Shown here one piece after another: positions 11,537 to 26,200 of a stretch of DNA of 64,000 nucleotides. The position numbers and the translations under genes are program-made. The DNA lies in assembly GCF_950295315.1 (NCBI RefSeq), contig NC_080164.1, positions 15,325,882 to 15,389,881 on the forward strand. Reading direction: 5' to 3'. The stretch's first letter is position 1, and the number at the start of each line of letters is the position of its first letter. The DNA comes from Erinaceus europaeus. Lineage: Eukaryota > Chordata > Mammalia > Eulipotyphla > Erinaceidae. The notes below the pieces were generated by a model, which was not told the DNA's origin, did not search any database, and saw only the letters and a list, made by a program, of their open reading frames with translations.

Positions 11537-14500
11537 TTTTCCCTTTTTGTGGCCCTTGTTGTTTTCCATTGTTGTTGCAGTTATTATTGTTGTTGTTACT
11601 GATGTCGTCGTTGTTGGATAGGACAGAGAGAAATGGAGAGAGTAGGGGAAGACAGAGAGGGGGAGAGAAAGACAGACACCTGCAGACCTGCTTCACCCCC
11701 TGTGAAGCGACTCCCCTGCAGGTGGGGAGCTGGGGGCTCAAACCGGGATCCTTACACACGGGTCCCTGCGCTTTGCGCCACCTGCGCTTAGCCCGCTGCG
11801 CCCCCGCCCGCCTCCCTGGAGAGTCTTTTTGCAGAGCCATTCTGCTGTCTCCCCAACCTAAACATTTCTTTTTTAACCAGACCACTGCTCAGCTCTGGCT
11901 TATGGTGTGGTGTGGAGGATTGAACCTGGGACATTGGAGCCTCAGGCATGAGAGTCTATTTGCATGACCCTTATGCTATCTACCCCCACCCTAAACACTT
12001 ATTTCTTACAAGTGAGATTGAGACTCTTTTGTTTGTTTACTGGTCTTTTCTTCCCGTAAAGCAGTCAGAGTTTCTGCCTGTTCTGTGAGGGCTTTCAAAG
12101 TGAGACTATTTTTGAACCTGTTCACATTTCACATCATATGCACAGCTCTTATTACTGAATAATGTCTCTCAAAATACTAATTTAGTACTCTGTATCTACT
12201 TTTTAAAATTTTTTTATATTTACTTATTTTCCCTTTTGTTGTCCTTGTTGTTCTTTATTGTTGTTGTAGTTATTATTGTTGTTGTTATTGATGTCGTCAT
12301 TATTAGATAGGACAGAGAGAAATGGAGAGAGGAGGGAAGACAGAGAGGGGGAGAGAAAGACAGACACCTGCAGACCTGCTTCACCGCTTGTGAAGCGACT
12401 CCCCTGCAGGTGGGGAGCCGGGGGCTCGAACCTGGATCCTTCTGCCGGTCCTTGCTCTTCGTGCCATGTGCAGGTAACCCGCTGCACTACCGCCCGACTC
12501 CCTCCTGTATTTGCTTTTAAGTAAGATCTCTTTCCTGTTTCTTTTAAAAATAGTCCTCTTCTTCAGATATTTCTATAGTCCCTATAATCCTCTTAAACTT
12601 TCTATCTTTCTCTTAGATTCCTTATCATTCTCTCTTTCTTAGCAGTTAATTGACTTGGCAACCTGACCTAGAGGCCCTGCCAGATGAGAAGGAGATCCAA
12701 GGAAAAGTCACGCAGGTCCAGGACAAAAGGAAGGCTGATTTGGCTTCAGCTCATGTCAGTGCTACTTTCTAGTCACAACATGAACAAGACACCACCAAGC
12801 TCCTTCCTGACACGAAGCATATACTGGGTATGTCGGGAAAGAGTAGGCAGCCCTCCTTCCAACTCCTCCTGAACAGGCTTCCTAATCCTCTCTCGTCTTC
12901 CGTCTGCTGCCAGGGCTTCACTTGGGCCTGAGTCCTGTATGATTCCACTTCTCCAAGCAGGCTCTTTTTATTTTTTTCTCCCCGATAGTGAGTGAGAGAC
13001 AGGAAGGGGAGAGACACCAGAGCATGGCTCCACCACTTTACACAACGTTCCCACGCTGATCCCTTGCACATGGTCAAGTGTGCACTCTACTATCCCTAGT
13101 AGCTGCTTTTTTTACTTTATTGTTACTGTTGTTGAAAGATAGAGATAGGGAATTAGGGGGTAGAGAGAGAGGTGGTGGCACACCTGGTTGAGCGCATACC
13201 TTATAACGCAAGGACCCAGATTCAAGACCCTCAGTCCCCACCTGTTAGCAGGAAGCTTCACTAGTGGTGAAGCAGTGCTGCAGATCTCTCTCTCTCTCTG
13301 TCTCTCTCTCTCCCTCTCTCCTTCTCTCCCTCCCTTTCCTGTCTTAATTTGTGTCTGTACTGTCAGATAACTAAAAAAAAAAAAAAAAAGATCTCATAAA
13401 GAAAGAGAGAATGAGCACACTGACAGGCTGGAGTAGTGGCTCTGCCTGTGGACTCTGAGACAGACAGAGTTTTCAGGTTCAAAACCTGTCCTTCCCAGAA
13501 GTTGGTGATTCACTGGGAAAAAAAAAAGCTGTTTTGGGAGTCAGGTGGTAGCTCAGCGGGTTAAGCGCATGTGGTGCAAAGCGCAAAGATTGCTGTAAGG
13601 ATACCAGTTCAAGCCCCCGGCTCCCCACCTGCAGGGGAGTCGCTTCACAAGCGGTGAAGCAGGTCTGCAGGTGTCTGTCTCTCCCCCTCTGTCTTCCCCT
13701 CCTCTCTCCACTTCTCTCTGCCCTATCCAACAACAACATCAATAACAACAACAATAGTAATTACAATGATAAGAAAAGGGCAACAAAAGAGAATAAATAA
13801 ATAAATATTTAAAAAAAGAGAGAGAGAGGAAGGGACTATAGCACTGATGTTTCCTCTGGGCTCCGGCCCAGGTCACGCACATGGTAAAGCAGCCTCTTAC
13901 CCAGTGAGCTATTTTGCCAAACCCTACCTTATTTACTTATTTATTTTTGCTTTTTTATTTTTATTTTTTAAAAAATATTTATTTATTCCCCTACTCTCTC
14001 CATTTCTCTCTGTCCTATGCAGCAACAACAGAAATAACAACAATAAAGATAACAACAAGGGCAACAAAATGGGAAAAATGGCCTCCTGAAGCAGTGGATT
14101 CTCAGTGCAGGTACGAAACCCCAGCAATAACCCTGGAGGCAAAAAAAAAAAAAAAAGACACACACACAAAAAACCCACCTCTTTAGAGTATAGCTACATT
14201 ATCTGAAATGCTACAATTTCCCCAAATATCATATATATTCATGAGGGAAAAATGCATTATTCATGCCACCGCATTCTTCTGCATGCATCTGTGATTAGTA
14301 GCTGGCTTGACCCAGCAACTCACTGTTTTATTTTTTATTTTTATTTATTTTTAATTTTTTAAATTTAATTTTATTTTCCCTTTTGTTGCCCTTGCTGTCT
14401 TTTTATTGTTGTTATAGTTATTATTGTTGTTACTGATGTCGTTGTTAGATAGGACAGAGAGAAATGGAGAGAGGAGGGGAAGACAGAGGGGGAGAGAAAG

Positions 14501-17500
14501 ACAGACACCTGCAGACCTGCTCCAACTGCCTATGAAGCGAGTCGCCTGCAGGTGGGGAGCCGGGGGCTCGAACGGGACCCTTACTCCGGTCCTTGCGCTT
14601 TGCGCCATGTGCGCTTAACCCACTGCGCTATCGCCCGACTCCCCAACTTAATGTTTTAAATAGTCTCCTCCAAGGGCAGTGAGTTTTAAATAAGTGATCC
14701 CCTATTCAGGCTGGGCTGTGAGTGTGCCCTTCTGCTGCCTCCTGGCTGGTGACGGCTCGCCCCACGTGTGCCTGCAGGGCTGGGCAGGGCTGGGCAGTGG
14801 TCACCTCCTAGTCCCTAGCTCACCCAACGGGCTGCACACAGGGCTGGACCTGCGGCGGGGAGGGAGCTTGGGAATCTGATTCAGCACGAGTGGGGCAGCA
14901 TTAACCAAAGGCAGGGCTGGAGGCAACCCTGGTCCCACTGAGCAGGTGACCTGCACAGGCTGCTGAACTGGAAGGTCATCAGCACCACCTGACGAGCTCC
15001 CAGCAAGACAGGACCTCTGGGTCCCACCCCAGCCCCAGCCTCCTGTAGCTCAGCGTCTGGCTTTGGAAAAGGTCTCCACGTGCCACTGATGATCATCCAG
15101 GACTGGTCGAGGATCAACAGTGGATGGGGGGGGTCCTCTCTCTCATACACACGCACGCACGAACGCACGCACACACACGCACACACGCGCACACACACAC
15201 GCGTGTACACACGCACGCATGCACACACACGCACACACCCGCACACGCACGCAAGCGCGCACGAGTCCCGGTACCCCCAAAGCGCGGGCTCACCTGGAAC
15301 ATCTCACTGATGCCCTCTCCGGTCTGCGCCGAGGTCTCAAAGTACAGGAAGCCCTTACTCTCGGCCCAGAGACGCCCCTCGCTCTCATCCACGCAGCGGT
15401 GCTTGGCACAGTCGATCTGCAACAGGAGATGGGGATGCCGAGCAGGGGTGAGGTGACAGAATCTGGCTTAAGTATGCTTATCGTTTATCAGTGGAGACAA
15501 AAAGGAAAAAGAAAGTTGGGGGGGGGGCAGCGAAGATTCCAACCCTGTTCCCCTAGAACAGGTCCAGCAAGGTCTTAGTGAGTTCTTCACACGGGCGGGC
15601 GACAAGTAGCCTTTGTTCTTTTACGACTTAATGAATTCGGCCTGTGAGTGAGAGAGACACCAGACCCTGGTTCCCACCTGCAGGGGGGAAGCTTTTCGAG
15701 CTGTGAAGCAGTGCTGCAGGCCTCTTTCTTTCTCCCTCTCCTCCCCTCTCAATTTCTCTACCTTATAAATAAATACATAAATAAAAATGCTACATATTTT
15801 ATTATTATTTTAAAGTATACAACTCCTGATATACCAGGTTTTGTTTTAGAATCACATGGTTTGAAAAGCTGTCGATTCTTACATTAAGAATAAGGATTTT
15901 GGGGGGCTGGGTGGTGGTGCACCTGGTTGAGTGAACATGTTACAATGCACAAGGACTCAGGTTCAAGTCCCGGGCCCCTACCTGCAGGGGAGATGCTTCA
16001 CCAATAGTGAAGCAAGTCTGCAGGTATCTCTCACTTTCTCTCTCCCTATCTCCCCATCCCTCTCAATTTCCCTCTGTCCTATCAAATTAAAAAAATGAAA
16101 AATTAAAAAAAAATTATTCATAAAATGGAGCTATTGACAAGACCACAGAATAAGAGGAGCACAGTTCCCACCACCAGAACTCAGTGTCCCCTCCCCTCCT
16201 TTGAAAGTCTTCCTATTCTTCATCCCTCTGGGAGTATGGACCCATTATCATTATGGGGTAATAATGAAATTTTATTTAAAAAGCTTGAGTCTAGGAATGG
16301 GGTTTTGCCAGAGGTACAAAACTACAGGCATGGGGCTGGGTGGTGGCGCACCTGGTTGAGCGCACGTTACAATGCATATTTGAGCCCCCAGTCCCCACCT
16401 GCAGGGAGAAAGTTTTTCGAGTGATGAAGCAGTGCTGCAGATATCTGTCTCTCTATCTCCCCTTTCCTTCTTGACTTCCGGCTGTCTCTGTCCAATGAAT
16501 AAATAAAGATAATTTTGAAGAAGGAGGAGGAGGAGGAGGAGGAGGAGGAGGAGAAGAAGAAGGAGAAGGAAGAAGGAAGAAGGAGGAGGAGGAGGAGGAG
16601 GAAGAATCTTTATTCATTTGTCTCCAAAGCCCAGAGCAGTCAGAGTAAGGAGTCTGGAAGGCCGAGCGTCCCACACGAAAGCATTACCTTGTTGGCGCAC
16701 ACGACGAACACGATGTTCTCCATGTTTCCATGGGGCCCGAGGTCTTGCTTCATCTCCACCAGCCACGCGTCCAGGGCATCGAAGGACTCCTTCTGCCCAA
16801 CGTCATAGACCAGAATCACGCCCTGTGTGTCCTTGTAGAACTCGTTGCGGACCTTCGCGGGAGGGACAGGGGCACAGACTGTAGGTCCTGTGAGATAGGA
16901 AGCCGCCCGCACAGCCACTAACTTAGCACGTGTGTTCTTTGGTGTGGCCGTCCCGTCTGCTGTGTGTCTCTCTCTACGGGTCTCTGGGGGACTGTTACAA
17001 AATCGGAGCAGCAGCATCAACTCTGCTGGCGAGGGAAAGCACAGCCTCCTGCCCCGCCCTCCCCACTCCAGTTCCAGCCCCCAGAGGCAGCCAGGCTGCA
17101 GCTGCAAGTAGGCCTTACGTGAACACAGGTTACACGGAGCAAGGGTCATTTATTACTGTTGGCCGCCAAGGTTATCATGGGGCTTGGTGCCAGCACTGAG
17201 TCCACCACTCCTGGAGGCCAGCCTCTCCCTCCCTCCCTCTCTTTCTTTTTCTTCTTTATTTTATCTGATAGGACAAAGAGAAATTGAGTGGAGAGGGGGA
17301 GATACAGAGGGAGAAAGATAGACGCCTGCAGTCTGCTTCACTGCTCATGAAGCATCCCCCCTGAAGGTGGGGAGCAGGGGCTCGAACCCAGGTCCTTATA
17401 CATAATATGTGCACTCAACCAGGTGCACCACCACCTAGTACTTAGACTGAGGTTCTTTTTTTAAAAAAAGTTTTTTAAAAAATATTTATTTATTTATTCC

Positions 17501-20500
17501 CTTTTGTTGCCCTTGCTGTTTTATTGCTGTAGTTATTATTGTTGTTGTTGGATAGGACAGGGAGAACTCGAGAGAGGAAGGGAAGACAGAGAGGGGGAGA
17601 GAAAGATAGACACCTGCAGACCTGCTTCACCGCCTGTGAAGTGAACCCCCTGCAGGTGGGGAGCCAGGGGCTCGAATCGGGATCCTTACAGCCGGTTCTT
17701 GCGCTTTGCACCATGTGCACTACCGCCTGACTCCCTAGACTGAGGTTCTTAGGAAGAATTAGAAGAGTGAGTGATTACAGAGAACCCAAGGTAAAAGTCA
17801 TAACACGTGCGACAGACACCTGTATGCCACTTGAGATTTATATGTCCCCATGCCAGGAAGCGCCCTCCTGTGTCTGCACACCAACTCCAGAACTGTGAAC
17901 CTGGTGCCTTAGTGCAGTGCGATGGAGCAGAGCAGACTCTGGAGTCCAACCGCGTGGTTCACAGCTCCAAGCTGTGTGATCTTGGGCATGTCACTACACT
18001 TCTCAGTTTTTCATCCCTAAAGTGGGGACAATCCTACCTACTTCACAAGGTTACTCTGAGGGTCGCCGCGGTGCCTGAGGGACAGCAGGTATCAATGCCT
18101 TCTTCCCTCCTCCCTCATCATTGGTCCCTGTCTTCTTAGAAAGGGAGACTTGTCTCTGGGGCATGTCTGCTGCTCGGGGGAAGGACACAGAGCCAGGGCA
18201 CACTGAGGTGGCAGAAGCAATGACAGGCTGAGAAGAACAGGGATGGGGGGGAGGGGTCTGGGGCCAACATTTCAGTAAGAACCCTGACAGAGGCCCTGCC
18301 CTGTGCTGTGTGATCTGCTCAGACACTTCCGGGTGGGACTCAGACACGGGTGATGTGGTGAGGGAGGAAGACCCCCTCGTGCCACACATGAGCAGAAACA
18401 GGCACCGGGCCAAACCTGTGAGTGCCCATTATCCTGAAGAGACGGAAGCAGTTTCCCCAGGATCAGCATCAGCCAGGAAGGGCAGTCACTCTGCCTGTGG
18501 CCCTCCTGCAGGAGTTAGAAACAGGCTTCTGCCTTTTTTTTTTTTTTGCCTTCAGGTTTACTGCTGGGGCTTGGTGCTGGCACTGTGAATCCACTGCTCC
18601 TGGAGGCCATTTTGTCCCCACTTTTGTTGTCCTTGTTGCTCTTGTTGTTGTGATTGATGTCACTGTTGTTGGATAGGACAGAAAGAAATAGAGGAGGGGA
18701 AGATGGAGAAGGGGGAGAGAAAGACACCTGCTTCACCGCCTATAAAGTGACTCCTCTGCAGGTGGGGAGCCGGGGACTTGAACCGGGATCCTCACGCTGG
18801 CCCTTGCGCTTTGTGCCACCTGTGCTTAACCCGCTGCGCTACTGCCCAGCTCCCAAGGCTTCTGCCTTTTTGCGTCAAATATCTTGTTTTCCAAAACAAG
18901 ATTTCTTGACTTGCCACTAAGCTGTGGCCCTACACACCTTCACGAGTACAGGCCTGATGGCACCATGCCCCAAGCTCCAGCGCCAGGTCAGGCTCAGGTT
19001 GCCCCCTTCCCCACCTCTGGTGACCACCATCTTTTCACGCCCTTGTTACTGTAGGGCTCCTGCACTCTACATTCTCCAGGTACTGACTCTTCCTCTTTCA
19101 CCAACTCCTCTCCGCTGTCCCCACTTCAGTCTGCCACCCTAACCCCCCAGATCCTGTTGGAGGCACTCCATCTTTCTCTATCGGCCCTTCCTCCGGGCTC
19201 AACACCACTACCTACCCACCACTCAGTTTCCACACCTCCAAGGCGAGCCCTTTCGCCCGAGCTTTCACCTACGCTCCCACTGTGGTCTGCATCCTCCCGG
19301 CTGAGGCTCCTGAAGGAAGCTCCCAATGGGCTGCGTAACGGGAAGCACTGGCTTATCCCCTCCTGACTCCAGCTCCTGAACCTCCAGGGCAGAGGGGCGC
19401 CCGCCACTGCCTGCGTCGGCCAGCAGGGGGAGCTCACCTCCGCGGCTTTCCTCGTGCTTTGTCCGCAGGGACACAGCCTGGCAGGGGCCTCCCCAGCCAG
19501 CGTCCCGCTTTGTCAGTTGCCCCTTGACGGCACCGGTCTTCTAGGCAATCTCTCTGCCGGCACACCCACAACGTCTAGCTGCTGTTTTAAATCTCTGGCT
19601 TAAAAGCTCTTTTGTATTTTCCTCCTGCCAGACCTCTGAAGTTCAGGCGTTCATTTCTCTGACGGGTCCTCCAGGACTTCAGAACTGGGTGGTGGCCCAG
19701 GTGCCAGCAGCTACTGTTTCTGCACTGTCCTTTCCTACCCCCACCTGGACTCGAACATCTCTTTGCGTTTAGTCTCTCAAGGCCTGGCTGGAAGACTATC
19801 TTTCATGTAGTTTTTTCTGTCTCGTCCATCAGCATCCAGGCCTCCGCCCGGCTAAGCAGAATGACATCCTCACTGTGCCCCGACAGTGTGTCCAGTTTTC
19901 TGGCTAGTGGCGCATCTGGCTGCCCTCCCTTCTAGACTATACGCAGAGTGACAGCCAGCACCTGTCCAGAGACTTGTGTGTAAAGAGATCTCTCTTTTAA
20001 GGCGCATGAGTCCAGGTCTGGGCTCAGCAGCTGGCTACCTAGATATCCTGGAGTGCTTAATTATCTCAAGCCTGAGTTTCAACAAGACCTCTGTAAAATG
20101 CTCCAAGCAGATATCTTCAGTAGTCCCTACAGCGTTATTATTCTTATCTCCCAAATAGCTCGTTGATGTTAGTCCTAGCAGAACTGCTTTATTCAAAGTT
20201 AATTCAACAGGATGGTGGGAACTGGGCTAAAGTAGAGAGGCAACATTTCTAGCCTATGAGTTAGAGAATGCTGTTGCCAGGCCTCAGGCAGTTTCAGTAA
20301 ACTCTCCAGCTCCTGCTAAGGAGCCCCAGCACTCAGCTCTGCTTGACACGACCTCTGAGGCGGCTCTCTCACACTAGCTGGACTGTCTGTTTGCAACAGG
20401 CCCTCTGGGTAAACCCGTCGGAAGGCCTGGTGACAGTGGAAGCTTGTTGATGGAGGACAAGCACGGAGGCTTTGATGGAGAGAGAGGTCTTGTGACCAGC

Positions 20501-23129
20501 TGTGGGGGGCTCCCCAGGGGTGTGCTGAGCTAAGGTGCTCGGGGCTGAGCAGAAGATGAGGGTGAGCTCTGTCAAAAGGACAGAAGATGTTCGGCAGAGC
20601 GTGCTTGAGAGCAGAGGACTGCGGAAGGGGAGCTTTCCAAGCGCGTCTAGTAATTATACTTCTATTTTTGTGAGCTGTTGAAAAGAACTACTGTGATTTC
20701 AGACTGCATCAACAAGAATCTAGTGGCTTATGAGGGGAGGTGCCGGAACACTCTGTCTTTCACAAGTCAAGGCAGTCTTTGCAATGCCGTGTCCACGGCT
20801 CTGAGCAGCTAAGCAGAGATAACCTACTCGGGATGTCGAGAGGATCACGCAGGTTTAAATGGCTGGTGGGAATGAACAGTGTCTTAGCTGGAAAGCAGAT
20901 TAGGCAGTGTCAGAGAGACTCTTAGAGAAGCGCAGGAGTAGCCTATGTGGCTTCATAAAGACCAGAGGGGCCGGCAAAGCAGCTCACTTGAAGAGCTGTT
21001 CTGCCGTGTACACGACCCAGCTTAAGAGTCTGGCCCCACTGCATTCAAGGAAGCTTCGGTGCTGCGTTCTCTTTCATTGTCCCTGCCTCTCTATCTCTAT
21101 CAAAACCCAAACCCAAACCAAACAAAGGCCAGGGGGGCTGGTGGGTCGCTCACCCATTTTAATGTGGAGGAGGACCTGGGTCTGTGTCACGGGCCACCAC
21201 AAGGGAGCACTGTGCAAAGGGGAAGCGTCATGAGTGCTGAGTAGTGCTGTGGGTGCTGTGCTGAGTAGTGCTGTGGGTGCTGTGCTACCCCTCCCTCTAT
21301 GTCTCTCACCCTCTTTGGGGCGTGTGCGTGTGCGTGTGCGTGTGCGTGTGTGTCCCATTGGGAGCAGTGGACATAAAGCCCAGAGAAGCCTAGAGGCAAA
21401 AAGTTAAATAAAATTAGTATCAGTGATATGGGGTAAAAAGTTAAATAAAGGCAATCTTCATAAGGGAAAAGTTATCAATCTAGATTTTTTAAAATAAATA
21501 TTATTTTAAATAAAGAATTAACTTGTAAAGCAGCTTGAGCCCATCATTAGAAATAATCAAGGGCAGGAGGAAGCACAGTGGTCATGCAGAAGGTTTCTTG
21601 CCTGAGGCTCTGAAGTCACAGGTGTAATCCTCCACACCACTATAAGACAGCAGAGCTGCGCAGTGCCCTGGCAAAAAAGAAAGGAACCATTTCCGGTATA
21701 GTGGATGTCAGGAGATTTTCATGCCTGAGGCTCTGAGGCCCCAGATTCAATCCTTAGCACCAACATAGGCCAGAGCTAAGCGGTGCTCTGATAGGTATGT
21801 AGAAAGACAGACAGGAAAAAAAGAGGAAAGAAGGGTCATCCTCCAACTCCTAAAGTCTGTGATGTTCAAAATTTATTATATTGATTTTCTTGGAGTCTAA
21901 CCATCTCACATGACTCTTACCCATCAATGCTCACTTTAATCGTTACTTCATGGCCCAGGAGGGAGCGCAGTGGCAGAATTCTGTTTTTTTCTTTTTAAAA
22001 AAATTTTATTTATAAAAAGGAAATACTGGGGAGTTGGGAGGTAGCGCAGGTGGCACAAAGCGCAAGGACTGGCGTTAGGATCCTGGCTCGAGCCCCCGGC
22101 TCCCCATCTGCAGGGGAGTCGCTTCACAGGCGGTGAAGCAGGTCTGTAGGTGTCTATCTTTCTCTCCCCCTCTGTCTTCCCCTCCTTTCTCCATTTCTCT
22201 CTGTAATAACTACAACAATAAAACAATAAGGGCAACATAAGGGAATAAAAATTGAAAAAAAAAAAAAAGGAAACACTGACAGAAACCATAGGATACAAGA
22301 GGTACAACTCCCACCACCAGAACTCCCCTGATAGCTTTCCTATTCTTCATCCCTCTGGGAGCATGGACCCAAGGTCATTATGGATGCAAAAGGTGGAAGG
22401 TCTGGCTTCTGGAATTGCTTCCCTGCTGAACATGGGCGTTGGCAGATCCATGCATACTCCCAGCCTGCCTCTCTTTCCCTAGTAGGGAAGGGCTCTGGGG
22501 AAGCGGAGCTCCAGGACACATTGGTGGGTTGTCTGCCCAGGGAGAATTCTGTTCTTCTTCTTTTTTTTTTTAATGGATTCTGTTTTTTAATATTTATTTA
22601 TTCCCTTTTGTTGTTTTATTGTTGTAGTTATTGTCATTGTTGGATAGGACAGAGAGAAATGGAGAGAGGAGGGGAAGACAGAGGGGGGAGAGAAAGACAG
22701 ACACCTGCAGACCTGCTTTACCGCTTGTGAAGTGACTCCCCTGCAGTTGGGAAGCCGGGGGCTTGAACTGGGATCCTTATGCTGGTCCTAGTGCTTTGTG
22801 CCACGTGCCCTTAACCCGCTGCGCTACTGCCCAACTCCCTAGAGTTTTGTTCTTAACAAGGATGAGAACCTGAGTTCTATTTGAAAAATCATATAATACT
22901 CCCTGGTTCTCTCTGTGTCACTCATGAAATAAATAAAATAAAACTTTAACTGATAATACTGATCATGGGGTTTCCCACAAAATATTTAAAAATTTTTTTT
23001 CTGTATGTAACTTTTATTAGTGATTTACTACTGATTCACAAAGTTGTAAGATAACAGGGGGATAATTCCACACTGTTTCCACTACCAGAGCTCTGTGCCC
23101 CCTCATTCATTTCATTGGAAACTGCAGTA

Positions 23130-23185
<56 letters not shown>

Positions 23186-23227
23186 GCCTGTCTGTCTATC
23201 TATCTGCCTGTCTGTCTATCTATCTGC

Positions 23228-23258
<31 letters not shown>

Positions 23259-26200
23259 ATCTTTACGAAATTTCTCTATGGTCTTGTCTTAGCTTTTTAA
23301 GTCACACTGAACACCTATTACTACTGCTGAATCTTTCCTTTTTTCCTCCTCTCTCTCAAGGGTCCTGAGGGAATTGGGGTTCAGAGCCCTCTGGTCACCT
23401 GACATTTCTCTCCCCCCCCCCCCCGGGAGCATAGGCCATAGTTCCTCACACACAGATCTCTTTCTCCCCCCAGGAGCATAGGCCATAGTTCCTCACACAC
23501 AGATCTCTTTCTCCCCCCAGGAGCATAGGCCATAGCTCCTCACACACAGATCTCTTACCTCGTAGAAGAATGGGTGTCCAGCCATATCAAAGATGTTGAC
23601 TTTGATTTCTCTGTCTCTGACCTGGACCCTGAAATGGTCAAAGGGAAAGAATCCCAGAAGATCAAGGTCTCTCATAAGTGTATGCACACAAAATTAATAA
23701 CAATTAAAAAAGGCTTTCTTCCCCCCCCCCCCCCAGAGTTATTACTGGGGCTCGGTGCCTGCACTACAAATCCACTGCTCCTGGAGGCCATTTTTTCCCA
23801 TTTTGTTATTGTTGCCATTGATGATGTTGTTGTTGTTGGATAGGACAGTTGAGAGAGGAGGGAAGACAAGAGGGGGAGAGAAAGACAGACACCTGCAAGC
23901 CTCCTTCACCACTTCTGAAGTGACTCCTCCTGCAAGTGGGGAGCCAGGGGCTCGAACCAGGATCCTTACCCTGGTCCTTGTGCTTGGCACCATGTGCGCT
24001 TAATCCACTGCGCTACCAACCCCCCCCCCCCGAAAAGGCTTTCTTAGTGCTTCTTTGTTATTTATAATCTTGAAAACAGGAGCCACTTGGCAAGAGTGAA
24101 ATGGAAAGGAAACAAAATGCTTTCTTTCATCACTAAGACATCTTGCTTGCTCAAGCTGGTTATGCTTGGTTACTACACAGTGCAGTAACAAAAATATTTA
24201 CTATTAACAACTTCTGTTTAATTTTCTTGTGACCTTCAGGAACAAGTCAATTTGTTTTCAGAAATCTGAAAACAGAGAAAAGAGCAAGAAAGTAAATAAA
24301 AACCATTTGTGTGAGAATTAACTTCTGTTAATGTCACAGTATGTCTCTTTCTTCCTTCCTTCCTTCCTTTTTTTTTTTTTTTTTACCAGAGCACTAATCA
24401 GTTTTGACTTATGGTGGTGGGGGGAATTGAACCTGGGACCTTGCAGCCTCAGGCATGAGAGTCTTTTTGCATAACCATTGTGCTATCTACCTCTTTTAAC
24501 CAGAGCTCTGCTCAGCTCTGGTGTACGGTGGAGCTGGTGAACTTGGGGCCTCAGTGTTCCAGGCATGAAGGCCTTTTGCATCACCATTATGCTATCTTTT
24601 TGGCCTACTTTTCATTTTGTTATGGAAGAAAAGATCACCATTAGGATATAAATAATGAAATTATTTAAAACTAGAGGGAAATACAAAGATAAGAGTTTAA
24701 AAGTTATCCAAAGTCCTGCCATCTGGGAAAAGAAAAAAGCCTCCATTCATATAGATGAACACCACTGCAAACTTGCACAGATAAGGCTGATAAAACACCT
24801 TTTCTTTTCTTTCACGGGAGGGTTAATGAAATTGTCTACACGTGTGTATGATCTCCCAGACCGGTAACAGGTGTCTGCCAAGTATCACCTCCATCAAGGA
24901 CCCCAAACCCTTTCTCTTAGGCCCCCCTATCATTCCCGAGTCCCTTGCTTTGGTCCAGTACCCAGACCCAGTCCAAGATGCACCTGTGCTCTCCCTTTCT
25001 GACTGTCTCCTGAGTTCCACCTACATGGGAGGTCACCCAGGAGTCACCCCCTCTTCCTGACTCATCCCGCCCTGCACTTGTCCTCAGGTTCCAGTGAAGG
25101 TGAGGCAGACTAGGGTCTTACAGGTTTTGTCCTAATGTCTAGGTCTTTGATAGCTGGCCTGGGCTCATCATCACTGGTCACACTGCTGTTCACTCTGCCC
25201 TTCCTTTTCCTATATATTTCTTCTCTTGTCGCTGTTGTGTTCCTAGTTCTATTCTACCAGATTGCCTCATTTAGAGTTGGAGTGCCTTTGTTTCTTTTCC
25301 CGTAGGACAACTTTCAGTAATTCTTGTAAGGCAGGCTTCGTGGTGGTGAATTCCCTCAGTTTCTGTATGTTTAGGAAGCTTTCAATTTCAATGTTTTTTT
25401 TTTTTTTAAGAATTTATTTATTCATGGGAAAGAGAGACAGAGATGGGAGTCGGGCGGTAGTGTAGCAGGTTAAGCGCACGTAGTGTGAAGAGAAAGGACC
25501 AGCGTAAGGACCCCAGTTCGAACCCTTGGCTCCCCACCTGCAGGGAAGTCGCTTCACAGGCAGTAAAGCTGGTGTCTGTCTTTCTCTCCCCTCTGTCTTC
25601 CCCTCCTCTCTCCATTTCTCTCTGTCCTATCTAACAATGATGACATCAATAACAACAACAATAACAACTACAACAACAATAAAAAAACAAAGGCAACAAA
25701 AGGGAAAATAAATAAATATAGAAAAAAAGAGACAGAGGCAGAGAAAAAGAACCAGACATCACTCTGATGCATGTGCTGCCAGGGGCTAAACTCAGGACCT
25801 CATGGTTGAGAACCCAATGCTTTATCCACTGTGCCACCTCCCGGACCACAGGAAGCTTTTAATTTCTCCTTCACACCTGAAGGGTAATTTGGAAGAACAG
25901 AGTATTTGTTGCTGGTATTTCTTATCCCTAACTACTTGGAATATGTCATTCCACTCCTTTCTTGCCTCTTGGGTTTGTGATGAGAAATCTGATGAAAGCC
26001 TGATGGTTCTACCTCTTAGGTCAGGCCCTTCCTTTACTGCAGCCCGTCCTTGCTTTTGGACAGTGTTATGGTGAGGGCTATTGGAGATGTAGGAGCTTTG
26101 GATTTTGTTCAGCTTTGTTGATGCCTACATTTTGAACACTGCTCAGGTGTGGAAATTTTTCTGCTATAATTTCTTTGGATATGTTCTCTGCTGCCTTCTC

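Noticed and set aside
15114..15578. His/Thr-rich frames near exon 5
   Set aside because: They come from the CA/CG tract; only the exon-5 part of the minus frame is real.
18310..18676. Overlapping frames ending in [12 protein letters not shown]
   Set aside because: Their C-termini are the reverse SINE-A tail; the N-terminal parts are unique intron sequence with no known match.
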